Below, piece after piece: positions 32,901 through 44,400 of a DNA stretch of 64,000 bases. The stretch is taken from IMG/VR virus record IMGVR_UViG_3300046009_005595, positions 1-64,000 of that record; one strand, written 5' to 3'. Both the position numbers and the translations under genes were made by a program. This DNA is from a virus. The notes below the pieces were generated by a model. That model was not told the DNA's origin, did no database searches, and was given only the letters and a program-made list of their open reading frames with translations. Numbering within the stretch: the stretch's first letter is position 1; the number at the start of each line of letters is the position of its first letter.

Positions 32901-32950
32901 TAAATATTACAAGAAACTTTAATTCAGACGAAATTTACATAGAGTTTTAA
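29939..32950 (+). CDS. 7: Baseplate wedge protein gp7
   Basis: 1003 residues (T4: 1032). The N-terminus, NIPQYIKDEDSYVNFINFLQ then AYYEWLSEKDNVEDKI, and the block RKSTPASFKFLFRALYNSDC is the conserved cyanophage-type gp7 start. The large middle contains repeated beta modules with Gly-rich turns (ITGGGGGFGASAQV, FSGGTGAGAFANVTSVDG). gp7 is the wedge scaffold that contacts gp10. Called by sequence pattern, size and position between gp6 and gp8. Confidence 0.85.
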   Translation: MIPNNHKTYLNILNNIPQYIKDEDSYVNFINFLQAYYEWLSEKDNVEDKINNLQYYMDIDETIEEFEKYFFNQFLQYFPEETLVDKRKLVKFSKELYQRKSTPASFKFLFRALYNSDCEVFEAKDYILKASDGKWATSKTVQIKTIDSRFLKVRNYLIIGEISKAVGRIEKSKITGTKIEIFLSDINRDFTSGEFIRIVDSNFQDVIIDGSNLRAKISGSVKTILVNPNFTGLNYLPGDPVIIHNGLNPDVENPIGALAEVESVAEGGLGNILVLDGSQGFRLHPYSDVEITGGGGGFGASAQVIGVDYTDPFLTTGVSMDTVYKYRNIHLNDSAYGFSNNMVANANTRLINALTTPTFTTYPLKAISVVNKGSRYVRIPDINVVSNYATDIQTKANLAALKILGPISVVSNGSNYSVNDTIIFSGGTGAGAFANVTSVDGSGGIVSVDYVSNYTNNGQIYPIGGLGYNVLPTLSVKSLTGSDAELRVNHVLGDGEIATAATDSIGQVKSIKIIEPGEDYITTPAVSLRIMDIAVANVSLLEIPSQGSKIYQGTANSSTYKAILYSVNPISAPENKFVLRVYDYSGVIKNEPLYIDKDTINDQYFSYTILTDYIFGRYNNGIIYYGNGSARANAKLLTGTTAYDGKYLNADGHLSAYCKLESEVYNNFTYFLDVNIEFNKYKEILYNVLNPAGVKVIGKNIILNNDKFNNEYNPFVYTKKQNIKTLFGSNANGVMVLSDSIGSNIIQLYGVSANTLASYIDPDVDEVKLTIINNSQSVSQMNILVNSMLIPEFPPIGNTIYQGSSTSPTFYGSLYDYGLVSENLYEIVLKDYHGTIDTSKGAQIYCDKSTNNDKYYTFPIYLDSYYPYMKGITSYNNREIFYSTITKVVNTSIELESYNIIKFDGVANGYSYNDSIILTDINNKFNLINNGKYSSSEKLRDMVFVGDLINTSNNTDLVVTEVDYSNNVIYFASGTVNSDGDETSPVEINITRNFNSDEIYIEF

Positions 32951-32958
32951 ATAAAATT

Positions 32959-34611
32959 ATGACACAAACATCCAATAACATAGGAATTTTAACATCTAGT
33001 TCTTCTGTACATGAAATAGAAAAATTTTACTATGCTCCTATATCTTATTATGCAGATACAAGAAATATAATATCTAATTTATATTGTTTCTTATCATATG
33101 ATAGTTCTATAGCAGAATTTGATATATCAGGAAACACAACAACAACTCCTGTTGAAACTGCAAAATCAATAAAAGAATATCATAAAAATATATTTGCAGT
33201 TAAAAGAATATTAGATAGTGATATTTCTCCAGTAATTCAAAGAATAAATTGGAAAACAGATACTTATTATGATATCTATAAAGATAATGAGTTTATGTTT
33301 CATAGAGACTCTGATGGAAAATTAATAAAAAATTTCTATATTATTAATAAATACGATCAAGTGTTTAAATGTTTATGGAATGCTAAAAATTCAGATGAAC
33401 ATTATGATGTAAGTTCAATTTCAAAATCAAATAATGTAGTTTCTATATATCACTCTGGACCTGATGTATTTCAAATTGGAGATTATATAACTTTAGATAA
33501 TGTTAATCCTTCTGAATACAATGGAACTTATGTTGTAGTTGATGGTAGTTATGGTATTGCAAATGTATCGTATGCGTTAAATACTTCATATTCAGTTTCT
33601 GCAAATTCAAATTATACTTCAAACGGAATTATATATTATGCTTCATTATCTACTGAAGAACCTCAATTAGATGTTGGTACTTTTGATAATTCTGTTACTC
33701 TTTATACAGCAGATGGTTATAAATGGAAATATATCTATACTGTGGATAAAGGACAAAAAGAAAGATTTTATACTAAGGATTATATTCCTGTTCCTATATC
33801 AGTAGACACACCTCCAAATTCATATATAACAGAATCAGGGGCTGGTTCTTTAGATATAATAGGAGTTTCTTATGGAGGAAATGCATATTCTGATGGAACA
33901 ACTACAACTACAGTTAATATAACAGGCGATGGTCAAGGAGCTAATGCTGTTGCTTATGTTGTTGGTGGTTCAGTATATGATGTTATTATAACAAATGCAG
34001 GATCTAATTACACTACAGCAAATGCTGTTATAGTACCAAGTTTTGGTCAAGGTGGATCTGGAGCTATTTTAGAACTTTATCCTTCTCCAATAGGAGGTCA
34101 TGGGTTCGATCCTATAGCAGAATTTGGATGTAATTCTATAATGGTATCTGCTCAATTCTTTGGAAGTGAGGGTGGTACAATTCCAACTGATGTTTATTAT
34201 AATCAAATAGGATTGTTAATTAATCCTTATGCTAAAAAAGATCCAGATAATCATGCTAATTCTACTATATTCTTAACTTCTACTATATTATCAGTATCAG
34301 CTACTATCTCACCATTTACTCAAGGAGAAATATTGATACAAGGAGAAAGTATAAATAATTATATATTTAAAGCTGAGTGTTTATCATATGATGCTATTAA
34401 TAATGTATTATATGTTGTTAATACTCAAGGAACTGCAACTCCTAATTATGCTGTTCGTGGTTTGAGTTCAGGAGGATATTCTATTGTGTCTGGTTTTACT
34501 AGTCCAACTATTTCTCCATATACTGGGTATATAACTTATATAGAAAATATCCCAACAGCAATAAGAAATCCATCAGATACAGAACAATTCAATTTGATAA
34601 TAAAATATTAA
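32959..34611 (+). CDS. 8: Baseplate wedge protein gp8
   Basis: 550 residues (T4: 334). The N-terminal EIEKFYYAPISYYADTRNII and later INWKTDTYYDIYKDNEFMFH with FYIINKYDQVFKCLWN and YKWKYIYTVDKGQKERFYT match gp8 of T4-like cyanophages. It is enlarged by Gly-rich beta modules around 303-370 (VNITGDGQGANAVAYVVGG and on). gp8 forms a dimer in the wedge and binds gp10. Confidence 0.87.
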   Translation: MTQTSNNIGILTSSSSVHEIEKFYYAPISYYADTRNIISNLYCFLSYDSSIAEFDISGNTTTTPVETAKSIKEYHKNIFAVKRILDSDISPVIQRINWKTDTYYDIYKDNEFMFHRDSDGKLIKNFYIINKYDQVFKCLWNAKNSDEHYDVSSISKSNNVVSIYHSGPDVFQIGDYITLDNVNPSEYNGTYVVVDGSYGIANVSYALNTSYSVSANSNYTSNGIIYYASLSTEEPQLDVGTFDNSVTLYTADGYKWKYIYTVDKGQKERFYTKDYIPVPISVDTPPNSYITESGAGSLDIIGVSYGGNAYSDGTTTTTVNITGDGQGANAVAYVVGGSVYDVIITNAGSNYTTANAVIVPSFGQGGSGAILELYPSPIGGHGFDPIAEFGCNSIMVSAQFFGSEGGTIPTDVYYNQIGLLINPYAKKDPDNHANSTIFLTSTILSVSATISPFTQGEILIQGESINNYIFKAECLSYDAINNVLYVVNTQGTATPNYAVRGLSSGGYSIVSGFTSPTISPYTGYITYIENIPTAIRNPSDTEQFNLIIKY

Positions 34612-34621
34612 GGTAAAAAAT

Positions 34622-37600
34622 ATGTCGCTAAATTTTTCAAATTCTCCTTATTGGGATGATTTCAATACCAACAAAAATTTCTATAGAGTTTTGTTTAAGC
34701 CAGGATATGCTGTCCAAGCTAGAGAATTGACTCAACTACAAACTATAGCACAAAGTCAAGTCACAAAATTAGGTGATCATATTTTTAAAAACCATTCTGT
34801 GGTTTCTGGCGCAAAATGCACAGTTAATATAAATGTTAATTATATTAAATTGAACGATTTAGATCCTAATGGATTTGAAATAATAGCAAAAGATTTTTTA
34901 AATGCTATCATTAATAGTTCAGATGGTTCTGTTGTAGCAAAAGTATTAAATACTTCAGAAAAACAAATAGATAATTTAGGAAATCTATTAGAGCCACCGA
35001 CATTAATAGTGTCATATATGTCTGGAGATAATTTTACTAGTGGAAGTTCTATTGTTGTATCAGGATCAGAGTTAACAGCAACAGTAATTTCTGAAGGTTC
35101 TATATATCAACCAGCAGTTGGACCATCTTCTATTGCATCTATAACTGATGGTGTTTTCTATATTAATGGAATTTTTGCATCAATACAACAACAAACAGTA
35201 AATATAAATGAATATTCAAACACACCTTCAGCAAGAATAGGTATATCTATAGTTGAAAGTATTGTAAATTCATCAGATGATCCTACATTACTAGATCCTG
35301 CTCTTGGTTCATCAAATTTCCAAGCTCCTGGTGCTGATAGATATGCTATTAATTTAGTACTAACAACAAAACCTTTAACATTAGATCAAGATTCTAATTT
35401 CATAGAACTAATTAGAATTGAAAATGGAGTTCTTGCTAAAAATGTTGTAGATACTCAATATTCAGTTATTGATGATTACTTTGCTAAAAGATCTTTTGAT
35501 ACTAATGGTGATTATGTATCTAATAAATTTAAATTAACTCCTAAAGCAAATCCAGATACAGCAAATGCAGACAGTACATTTATTGTTACTGTAGGGAAAG
35601 GTAAAGCTTATATTAGAGGATATTCTGTTGAAAACACTGGAGATTATAATTTAGTAGTTAACAGAGCTAGAGATACTGCTTCTGTAGCAAATAAATCTAT
35701 CTATTTAAATTATGGAAATCATGTATATTGTAATAATGTAACAGGATTTTTTGATTTTAAATCTTATACTTCTGTAGATATTCATTGCACTCCAGTTGCT
35801 AATACCAATAACACAACATCCCAAACATATTCTTCTACTATTGCAGCGACAGCTAAAGTTAGAGGAATGCAATTTGTATTTGCTGAAAATTACAACAAAG
35901 CAAATACATTTGTGTATGAAATGTTCCTTACAGAAATACAAAATAATGTATTAAGTGATTCTGCTGCCAATACTTCAGCAAATACTATAACTTTCCCTAG
36001 TTATTTTTCAGATGTAAATAATGCATATGTTGGAACTTATGTAAAAATAATATCTGGTGAAAATAATGGAGATATAGCTCAAATAGTATCATATGATGGA
36101 TCTAGTAGAAAAGCTTATTTACTTGGATCAACAAACGGAAACTTTAAATATCTTCCAGAAACAAATTGTCAATTTTCAATTTTATTTGGAACAAAAGATT
36201 TTGAATCATTATATAATGTTGATGATGTTAGTAAAAATATAAAAGCTCAAATCTATCCAACAAGTAAAGTTGATGGATTACCATCAGGTGATACTATATT
36301 AAGAAACGCAGGAAATCAAGAACTAATCTATAGATTAGAAAATAATTATATTGTTCCTGATTCTATAACAGGAACATCTTATTATTCATGGATTAGATAT
36401 ACTAACCAACCTATCAATGTAACTTTATCAGTTTCAGGTTCAGGAGTTATGGAATTCCAAGGAGGAAGCGATGGAGTTGAGCTTAGTGTAGATAAAATTA
36501 ATGAAAACTTTATATGTGTGGTTCGTAATCCTGGAACAGGACATGGGTTAAAAGTCGGAGATATATTCGTATTTCAAGGAATATCATCTAATGGTATTAA
36601 ATTAGCTGCTTCTGGTGGTTATAGTGGTGCTCTAGCAACAATAACAGTAACTGGATATTCTGATGTTTATGTTGATATATTTGCTAAAGTTTATATTAAT
36701 AATGCTGACAATACTGCTTATATCAGAAAAAGTAAAGTATTAAATTCAGCAAATTTAACATCTGTTGCTATTAGTGGTACTCAAGTTGTACCAGGAGAAG
36801 TATTTGTAGATACTGTAAATTCACAAGTTTATATTGCAAATAATTCATTTAACACAGCATCTCAATCTTTATATATTTCAGATGTAACCAAAATATTAAA
36901 AATAATTGATACTGGGGTCGATGAATTTGGTGATCCTAGAACTGCAACTTCTGATATGATTCCTGATCCTACATATGATGTAACAAGATATTATACATTT
37001 AGTAATGGTCAAGGAGATAATTTCTATGATCATGCTTCAATTAAATTAATTCCAGGATCTCCTCCTCCAGTTGGAAATATCTTAGTATTATTATCATATT
37101 ATGATCATACTGGTGGTGATGGATTCTTTACCGCAGGATCATATACTGATGTTAGATATGAAGATCTTCCATCATATGTTGGAAAAAGCAGCGGAACTTT
37201 ATATAATTTAAGAGATTGTATTGATTTTAGATCTAGAAGAAAAAATGCTAATTCTGAATTTATAATAGATTCTAACATATCTAATCCTATAGGAATTCCT
37301 ATTGATGAAACAAAATTCACTCTACAATCTTCATATTTCTTAGGAAGAAAAGATGTTATTGTTATCAGTAAAGATAAAAATATATCTTTAATTCAAGGTA
37401 TTTCTGATTTAAACCCAAAAGAACCTAATGTTCCTGAAGGAGCTATGTTACTTGGTAAATTAACATTGGAACCTTATACTGCATATCTACCTTCAGATAA
37501 TCTATTTGGAGGAGCTTCTAGTGTTTCTCTAGAATATGTTAATCATAAAAGATGGAGAATGGAAGATATAACAACTCTAGAAGATAGAATCAACAGACTA

Positions 37601-40600
37601 GAATATTATGCATCTCTAAATTTATTAGAGCAAAGTGCTACTAATATTCAAATCAGTGATGAATTTGGAAATAACAGATTCAAAAATGGTATTATGACAG
37701 ATGATTTTAGTAGTTATAATATAGCTGATACTACTAATTCAGATTTAGCATGTTCTATCTCACAGGTTAAAAAGAGACTTTTTGCTAGAACTAATGTTCA
37801 GAATTTCCCATTATTTGTTAAGGACTCTCTACTAAGTTTCAGTAGATTGGATGCAACAACATTATCTGGAAAACAATACGCATTACACAATAACAATAAC
37901 ACAACTTATGTTAGTTTACCTTATACAAAAGTTAGTGTTGCTAGACAACCATATGCAACTTCTACTGTAAATATAAATCCATTTATGTTTATTACTAAAG
38001 AAGGTGTTTGTGAACTAAGTCCTCATATGGACAATTGGATTAGTACAACAAAATTACCTGATTTGTTAATTGTAAATCCTAATACCACATTATATTTACA
38101 ATCTAATACTGTTAACTATCTTGCAGATTATCAAACAATATCATCATCTCAAGCTGAAAGTAAAACTTTAGATAAATCTGTATATGCTGTTCCTAGTACT
38201 GCTAGTACTGGGGTTGTTCCAGCAAATATGACTGAGCAACAGATAATTGATTTCATGAATGTTTATGGTGGAGAAAAATATTATACAGTAAATGGGAAGG
38301 ATGTTGAATTATCAGTTGCAAAAACTGCTCCATTAAATTCTCCTTTATCTGCTGCGTATCTATCAACTTTAAGATCTGCTATAAATGTGTTTATTTATAG
38401 AAAATATGCAGTGACTGGGCAATGGTCAGGTATTGGTATTAATGATTTAACAAAAGTAACTACAACCACAACATCAACAACATCAAAAACAGATGTTTGG
38501 GGTATGTGGGAAAGTTTAGGTAATAGTTACCAAACTACAAATGGATACATAACAGATGTATCTATGAATCCTTATATCAGAGCACAACAAATTGAAATAT
38601 CTACTTCTGGTTTATTAGTAAATACTCCTGTTAGTGCGTTTTTTGATAATACTGATGTTACTACTAGATTTAAGCAATCTAATGTTCTTAGAGTTTGGTC
38701 AAATCCAGTAACAGCAAGAGGATTTAAAGTTGGAGATATTATAGCATATTATAATAGTGCTACTACAAGTTTTGTTCCTTTTGCTAAAGTATTAAATCTT
38801 AGTACTAAAACTTCAGTTTCTAATTCTAGTATAATTACAGGTACTAGATTATATCAACAAAATTTAGATTTAGTTTGGGATATAGATGCAACAGTTTATG
38901 TTAAAGATAAATTATTAAATTATGATATCTTTGCTATTTCTTTTAATACATCTGGAGCAGTTACTGGATTGTCAGCAACAGGTGTTTTCATCTCAATAGA
39001 TAAAAAATCTGGAAAATTCTTAGGACAAACAAGTAATACTATTATTATTCCTAATGTTGGAGCAAATACTAGTAATATTATTGGAAAAATATTATATCAA
39101 ATAACAGATAGTTATGAAATTAAATTCCCAATAGTTAATGCGTATGAATCTGGTAACACCATTATCATTACCACAAATGTTAATTTAATGGCTAATACGT
39201 TACAGAATACTGTTTATGATATTAAATCTAATAATTTATCAGGAATGTTGAAAACTGATGAATATGGAAAATTAAGTGGAGTTTTCTATCTACCAGCAGA
39301 TCAATTCCATACAGGAGAAAAATTATTTAGAATTGATAATAGAATTGCAAAGAATATTGGCACAGAAACAACTTTTGCTCAAGGAACATTTTTTGCCACA
39401 AGTTTAAGTACTAAATCTCAGAATTTAGATTTTGCTCCTGATATAAGTTCAGCTAGGAATACTTTAACTAGAACTGAAATTGCTACTAAACAAGTAATAA
39501 CTCAAACTGTTTCTGGTACTGTAACAACAGTAAACTATCATGATCCATTATGTCAAAGTTTCATTTTATATTCTGATGTTACTCCAAATGGAGTATTTGT
39601 AAAATCTTTAAGATTCTTCTTTAAAACAGTACCACAATATGATACTAGCCCTGTTACAGTTTCAATATTAGGCACTACTAATGGATATCCTAATGGAGAT
39701 ACTTTACCATATGCTATTAAAACTTTATCAGTAGATGAAATTAAATATACAGATGCTCCTAATATTGATGATGCATTATCATATACTGAATTTGAATTTG
39801 ATGTTCCTGTTTATATAAAGCCAGATACTATGTATGCTGTTATGGTTAAATCTAATTCTAACGAATATACATTATGGAAAGCTGTATTAGGAGAAACTGC
39901 AATTAGTAGCACAACTCCAGGATTACAAAATATTAGAATTTCATCATCTCCTTATATTGGAAGTTTGTATGAATCTCAAAATGCTATAACATGGACCGCA
40001 AATCAAAATGAAGATTTAATGTTTGATATGATTGGATGTCAATTTGATATAACTAAAAATCCTACTATAGATTTTATAGTACCTGCTGGATTGCCAAAAA
40101 GAAAATTAGTTGATAATTCTTTGGTATATTCTTCAAATTTAACATCTGCTATTGATTCTTCATATTCTGGAATGACTGCAGAAAATGTTTTAGTTAGTTC
40201 ATTCAATGTAACAACAACTGATTTAAGTTTTGATGTAGCTCCTATTTCATATACATATAAAGCAACAAAAGAGTCTACTGGAGCATTGGATTCAGTTCCA
40301 ACTTTAATAACACCAGGAAGATTCGGAACAGCAACACTGAATGATGTTGATTTAGGAGATGGGAATGGTAATAGAATATTATTATCAAGTGCTGCCAATT
40401 CATTTATATTATCGGCTTCTATATCTTCTAGTGATAAATATTTAAGTCCAATTATATCTGAAGCAGGAACTTCACTATATGCTACTCAATATATAATTAA
40501 TAATTTAGAATTTACAAGTTCTAATATTACTATTGCAAATAGTGGAATTGGATATTCTAATAGTTCTATTATATCTGTTAGAAGAACTTCTAACACATCA

Positions 40601-41209
40601 GGAAGTGATACACTTTTAAGTTTAGAAGCAGATGCTAATGGAAAGATTTATAAAATAAATACAATCTTTGTTGGAACTGGATATGCATCTACTCCTGAAA
40701 TTGTTATTACTGATGCTAATAGAGGTGGTAATGCAAATGCAGTATTAACTGTTACCGGAGAAACCTCTTCTATTGGTGGTAATGCAGCTTTAAGATATAT
40801 ATCAAAACCAGTAACTCTACATCCTGGATTTGATGCTGGAGATTTAAGAATATATTTTACTGCATATAGACCAATCAACACAGATGTTTTCATATACTAT
40901 AAAATATTAAATAGAAATGACACACAATTGCTTGTTGATAGTGATTGGCAGTTAATGACATTAATTTCAGGAAGAACTACATATTCTTCTTCTAAAAATG
41001 AATTGATTGAGTATATAGCTGCTCCTGGTATTGATGGTATTCCTAATAACACGGTAACATATACTAGCAAAGCAACTAATAATAGTTATATTTATTTTTA
41101 TCAATTTGCAATTAAGGTAGTTTTAGTATCTAATGATAGTACTATAATTCCTTTCTTAACTGATATTAGAACTATAGCTCTTCCTCCAATGATTCCAACA
41201 GCAGTATAA
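34622..41209 (+). CDS. Giant baseplate/peripheral structural protein, DUF4815-like N-terminus
   Basis: 2195 residues, the largest gene here. The N-terminus, FSNSPYWDDFNTNKNFYRVL followed by FKPGYAVQARELTQLQTIAQ, is the DUF4815-type start of the large structural protein that follows gp8 in T4-like cyanophages. The rest is beta-rich and Ser/Thr/Asn-rich, with EYVNHKRWRMEDITTLEDRI (a coiled segment near 980), and near the end a Gly-rich module (GTGYASTPEIVITDANRGGN, about 2020-2045) shared with the wedge proteins. It probably replaces gp9/gp10/gp11 functions in attaching fibres to the baseplate rim. AAGG precedes the ATG. Confidence 0.75.
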   Translation: MSLNFSNSPYWDDFNTNKNFYRVLFKPGYAVQARELTQLQTIAQSQVTKLGDHIFKNHSVVSGAKCTVNINVNYIKLNDLDPNGFEIIAKDFLNAIINSSDGSVVAKVLNTSEKQIDNLGNLLEPPTLIVSYMSGDNFTSGSSIVVSGSELTATVISEGSIYQPAVGPSSIASITDGVFYINGIFASIQQQTVNINEYSNTPSARIGISIVESIVNSSDDPTLLDPALGSSNFQAPGADRYAINLVLTTKPLTLDQDSNFIELIRIENGVLAKNVVDTQYSVIDDYFAKRSFDTNGDYVSNKFKLTPKANPDTANADSTFIVTVGKGKAYIRGYSVENTGDYNLVVNRARDTASVANKSIYLNYGNHVYCNNVTGFFDFKSYTSVDIHCTPVANTNNTTSQTYSSTIAATAKVRGMQFVFAENYNKANTFVYEMFLTEIQNNVLSDSAANTSANTITFPSYFSDVNNAYVGTYVKIISGENNGDIAQIVSYDGSSRKAYLLGSTNGNFKYLPETNCQFSILFGTKDFESLYNVDDVSKNIKAQIYPTSKVDGLPSGDTILRNAGNQELIYRLENNYIVPDSITGTSYYSWIRYTNQPINVTLSVSGSGVMEFQGGSDGVELSVDKINENFICVVRNPGTGHGLKVGDIFVFQGISSNGIKLAASGGYSGALATITVTGYSDVYVDIFAKVYINNADNTAYIRKSKVLNSANLTSVAISGTQVVPGEVFVDTVNSQVYIANNSFNTASQSLYISDVTKILKIIDTGVDEFGDPRTATSDMIPDPTYDVTRYYTFSNGQGDNFYDHASIKLIPGSPPPVGNILVLLSYYDHTGGDGFFTAGSYTDVRYEDLPSYVGKSSGTLYNLRDCIDFRSRRKNANSEFIIDSNISNPIGIPIDETKFTLQSSYFLGRKDVIVISKDKNISLIQGISDLNPKEPNVPEGAMLLGKLTLEPYTAYLPSDNLFGGASSVSLEYVNHKRWRMEDITTLEDRINRLEYYASLNLLEQSATNIQISDEFGNNRFKNGIMTDDFSSYNIADTTNSDLACSISQVKKRLFARTNVQNFPLFVKDSLLSFSRLDATTLSGKQYALHNNNNTTYVSLPYTKVSVARQPYATSTVNINPFMFITKEGVCELSPHMDNWISTTKLPDLLIVNPNTTLYLQSNTVNYLADYQTISSSQAESKTLDKSVYAVPSTASTGVVPANMTEQQIIDFMNVYGGEKYYTVNGKDVELSVAKTAPLNSPLSAAYLSTLRSAINVFIYRKYAVTGQWSGIGINDLTKVTTTTTSTTSKTDVWGMWESLGNSYQTTNGYITDVSMNPYIRAQQIEISTSGLLVNTPVSAFFDNTDVTTRFKQSNVLRVWSNPVTARGFKVGDIIAYYNSATTSFVPFAKVLNLSTKTSVSNSSIITGTRLYQQNLDLVWDIDATVYVKDKLLNYDIFAISFNTSGAVTGLSATGVFISIDKKSGKFLGQTSNTIIIPNVGANTSNIIGKILYQITDSYEIKFPIVNAYESGNTIIITTNVNLMANTLQNTVYDIKSNNLSGMLKTDEYGKLSGVFYLPADQFHTGEKLFRIDNRIAKNIGTETTFAQGTFFATSLSTKSQNLDFAPDISSARNTLTRTEIATKQVITQTVSGTVTTVNYHDPLCQSFILYSDVTPNGVFVKSLRFFFKTVPQYDTSPVTVSILGTTNGYPNGDTLPYAIKTLSVDEIKYTDAPNIDDALSYTEFEFDVPVYIKPDTMYAVMVKSNSNEYTLWKAVLGETAISSTTPGLQNIRISSSPYIGSLYESQNAITWTANQNEDLMFDMIGCQFDITKNPTIDFIVPAGLPKRKLVDNSLVYSSNLTSAIDSSYSGMTAENVLVSSFNVTTTDLSFDVAPISYTYKATKESTGALDSVPTLITPGRFGTATLNDVDLGDGNGNRILLSSAANSFILSASISSSDKYLSPIISEAGTSLYATQYIINNLEFTSSNITIANSGIGYSNSSIISVRRTSNTSGSDTLLSLEADANGKIYKINTIFVGTGYASTPEIVITDANRGGNANAVLTVTGETSSIGGNAALRYISKPVTLHPGFDAGDLRIYFTAYRPINTDVFIYYKILNRNDTQLLVDSDWQLMTLISGRTTYSSSKNELIEYIAAPGIDGIPNNTVTYTSKATNNSYIYFYQFAIKVVLVSNDSTIIPFLTDIRTIALPPMIPTAV

Positions 41210-41212
41210 GTT

Positions 41213-41437
41213 ATGACAAAAGTAAAAGTTGAAGGTACTTGTTTTGTAAGAGACATTGAAAATATGTCTCTTATAAATAATAACAAAGGTGAATTAGAAC
41301 AATATAATTTAAAAAGAAATATTCACCTAAAACAAAGTCAAGAAATAAAAGATATAAAAAGTGAGGTATCTTCTATGAAAGAAGATATCTCTCAAATAAA
41401 AGAATTATTAATAAAAATGTTAGACAATAAAGGGTAA
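41213..41437 (+). CDS. Small coiled-coil protein, 74 aa
   Basis: KVEGTCFVRDIENMSLINNN is followed by a long charged helix with heptads (IKDIKSEVSSMKEDISQIKE). It sits between the giant peripheral protein and the first long fibre with gaps of only 3-4 bases, the position of small conserved coiled-coil proteins in cyanophage tail regions. It may be a linker or assembly factor for the fibre; function unproven. Confidence 0.65.
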   Translation: MTKVKVEGTCFVRDIENMSLINNNKGELEQYNLKRNIHLKQSQEIKDIKSEVSSMKEDISQIKELLIKMLDNKG

Positions 41438-41441
41438 ATAA

Positions 41442-44400
41442 ATGCCAATCGCACAAATATCTTTAGCCAATACTTTCTCAGAATTTCTTGGAGCTACAGT
41501 AAGTTTAATTACTCAGTCTAATGTTTTAGAAACAGGAGACTATCATAAAACTTCTAATACATTATACTTAGATTCATCTGGTACTGCTCTTTCAGTAGCA
41601 AATAATGCTGCATTCAATGGACAAGTAAATTTCAATGCCTTGGGAACGTCGATAATAATAAATAACGACGCTTTTATTGGAGGAAATATAAATGTATCCA
41701 AACAACTAATCTCTACTATTCCTTATGGAACAGCACCATTTGAAATAACTTCAAATACATTAGTTTATAATTTAAATACTCAATTTTTAAATGGAATTGA
41801 TAGTAATTATTATTTAGAATATACTGCATTTTCGTTTAGGCAAGCTAATGTTGCGTATAATATGACTAACAATGCCTTTATACAGGCTAATGTTGCATAT
41901 AATATGACTAACAATGCCTTTATACAGGCTAATGTTGCATACAATATGTCTAATAGTGCATTTAGACAAGCTAATGTTGCATATAATATGACTAACAATG
42001 CCTTTATACAGGCTAATGTTGCATACAATATGTCTAATAGTGCATTTAGACAAGCTAATGTTGCATATAATATGTCTAATAATGCATTCATGAAAGCTAA
42101 CTCTGCTGGAAACGATGCAGTAAATGCATTCATTCAAGCTAATGTTGCATACAATATGTCTAATAGTGCATTTAGACAAGCTAATGTTGCATACAACATG
42201 TCTAATAATGCATTTATGAAAGCTAACTCTGCTGGAAACGATGCAGTTAACGCATTCATTCAGGCTAATGTTTCATATAATATGTCTAATAGTGCATTTA
42301 GACAAGCTAATGTTGCATACAATATGTCTAATAGCGCATTCGTTCAAGCTAATGTTGCATATAATATGACTAACAATGCATTCATTCAAGCTAATGTTGC
42401 ATATAATATGTCTAATAATGCATTTATGAAAGCTAACTCTGCTGGTAATGATGCAGTTAATGCATTCATTCAAGCTAATGTTGCATATAATATGACTAAC
42501 AATGCATTCATTCAAGCTAATGTTGCATATAATATGTCTAATAATGCATTTATGAAAGCTAACTCTGCTGGAAACGATGCTGTCAATGCATTCATTCAAG
42601 CTAATGTTGCATATAATATGTCTAATAGTGCATTTATTCAAGCTAATGTTGCATATAATATGTCTAATAATGCATTTATGAAAGCTAACTCTGCTGGAAA
42701 CGATGCTGTCAATGCATTTAGACAGGCTAATATTGCTTATAATATGACCAATAATGCATTTGTTCAAGCTAATGTTGCATATTTAAAAGCTAACTCTGCT
42801 GGAAACGATGCTATCAATGCATTTGTTCAAGCTAATGTTGCTTATAATATGACCAATAATGCCTTTATACAGGCTAATGTTGCATACAACATGTCTAATA
42901 GTGCATTTTTACAGGCTAATGTTGCATATAATATGACTAACAATGCATTTATACAGGCTAATGTTGCATACAACATGTCTAATAATGCATTTATGAAAGC
43001 TAACTCTGCTGGAAATGATGCTGTTAACGCATTCAGACAGGCTAATGTTGCGTATAACATGTCTAATAGTGCATTTATGAAAGCTAACTCTGCTGGAAAT
43101 GATGCAGTTAATGCTTTCATTCAAGCTAATGTTGCATATAACATGTCTAATAGTGCATTTATACAGGCTAATGTTGCATATAATATGTCTAATAGTGCAT
43201 TTATTCAAGCTAATGTTGCATACAATATGTCTAATAGTGCATTTATGAAAGCAAATTCTGCTGGGAACGATGCTGTAAATGCGTTCATTCAAGCTAATAC
43301 TGCATATTTAAAAGCTAATTCTGCTGGGAACGATGCTGTTAATGCATTTGTTCAAGCTAATGTTGCATACAATATGTCTAATAGTGCATTTATGAAAGCT
43401 AACTCTGCTGGAAATGATTCTGTTAATGTCTTTATACAGGCTAATGTTGCATACAACATGTCTAATAGTGCATTTTTACAGGCTAATGTTGCATATAATA
43501 TGTCTAATAATGCATTTTTACAGGCTAATGTTGCATATAATATGTCTAATAATGCATTTATGAAAGCTAACTCTGCTGGAAACGATGCTGTTAACGCATT
43601 CATTAGAGCTAATACTGCATACAGTACAGCTAACATTGGTGTTAATAATTCACTATCAGCATTTATACAAGCTAACACTGCGTATAATACAGCTAACATT
43701 GGTGTTAATAATTCACTATCAGCATTTATACAAGCTAATACAGCTTATACTACAGCTAATACTGGAATATTATATTCTCAAGCTGCATTTTTCCAAGCAA
43801 ATAATGTTTCATCTGCTTGGGATGTTGCTAATGCTGCATTCATAGCAGCAAATTCGAATTCAGCTTTTATATATGCCGTAGCTACATTTAACAAAGCTAA
43901 CTCTGCTGGAAATGATGCAGTTAATGCATTTAACAAAGCTAACTCTGCTGGAAATGATGCAGTTAATGCATTTAACAAAGCTAACTCTGCTGGAAATGAT
44001 GCTGTCAATGCATTCATAAAAGCTAATACATCTTATAATACAGCTAACGTTGGTGTTAATAACTCATTATCAGCATTTATACAATCTAATACATCTTATA
44101 ATACAGCTAACGTTGGTGTTAATAACTCATTATCAGCATTTAACAAAGCTAACTCTGCTGGAAATGATGCTGTCAATGCATTCATAAAAGCTAACACTGC
44201 ATACAGTACAGCTAACATTGGTGTTAATAACTCATTATCAGCATTTAACAAAGCTAACTCTGCTGGAAATGATGCAGTTAATGCATTTAACAAAGCTAAC
44301 TCTGCTGGAAATGATGCAGTTAATGCATTTAACAAAGCTAACTCTGCTGGAAATGATGCTGTCAATGCATTCATAAAAGCTAACACTGCATACAGTACAG

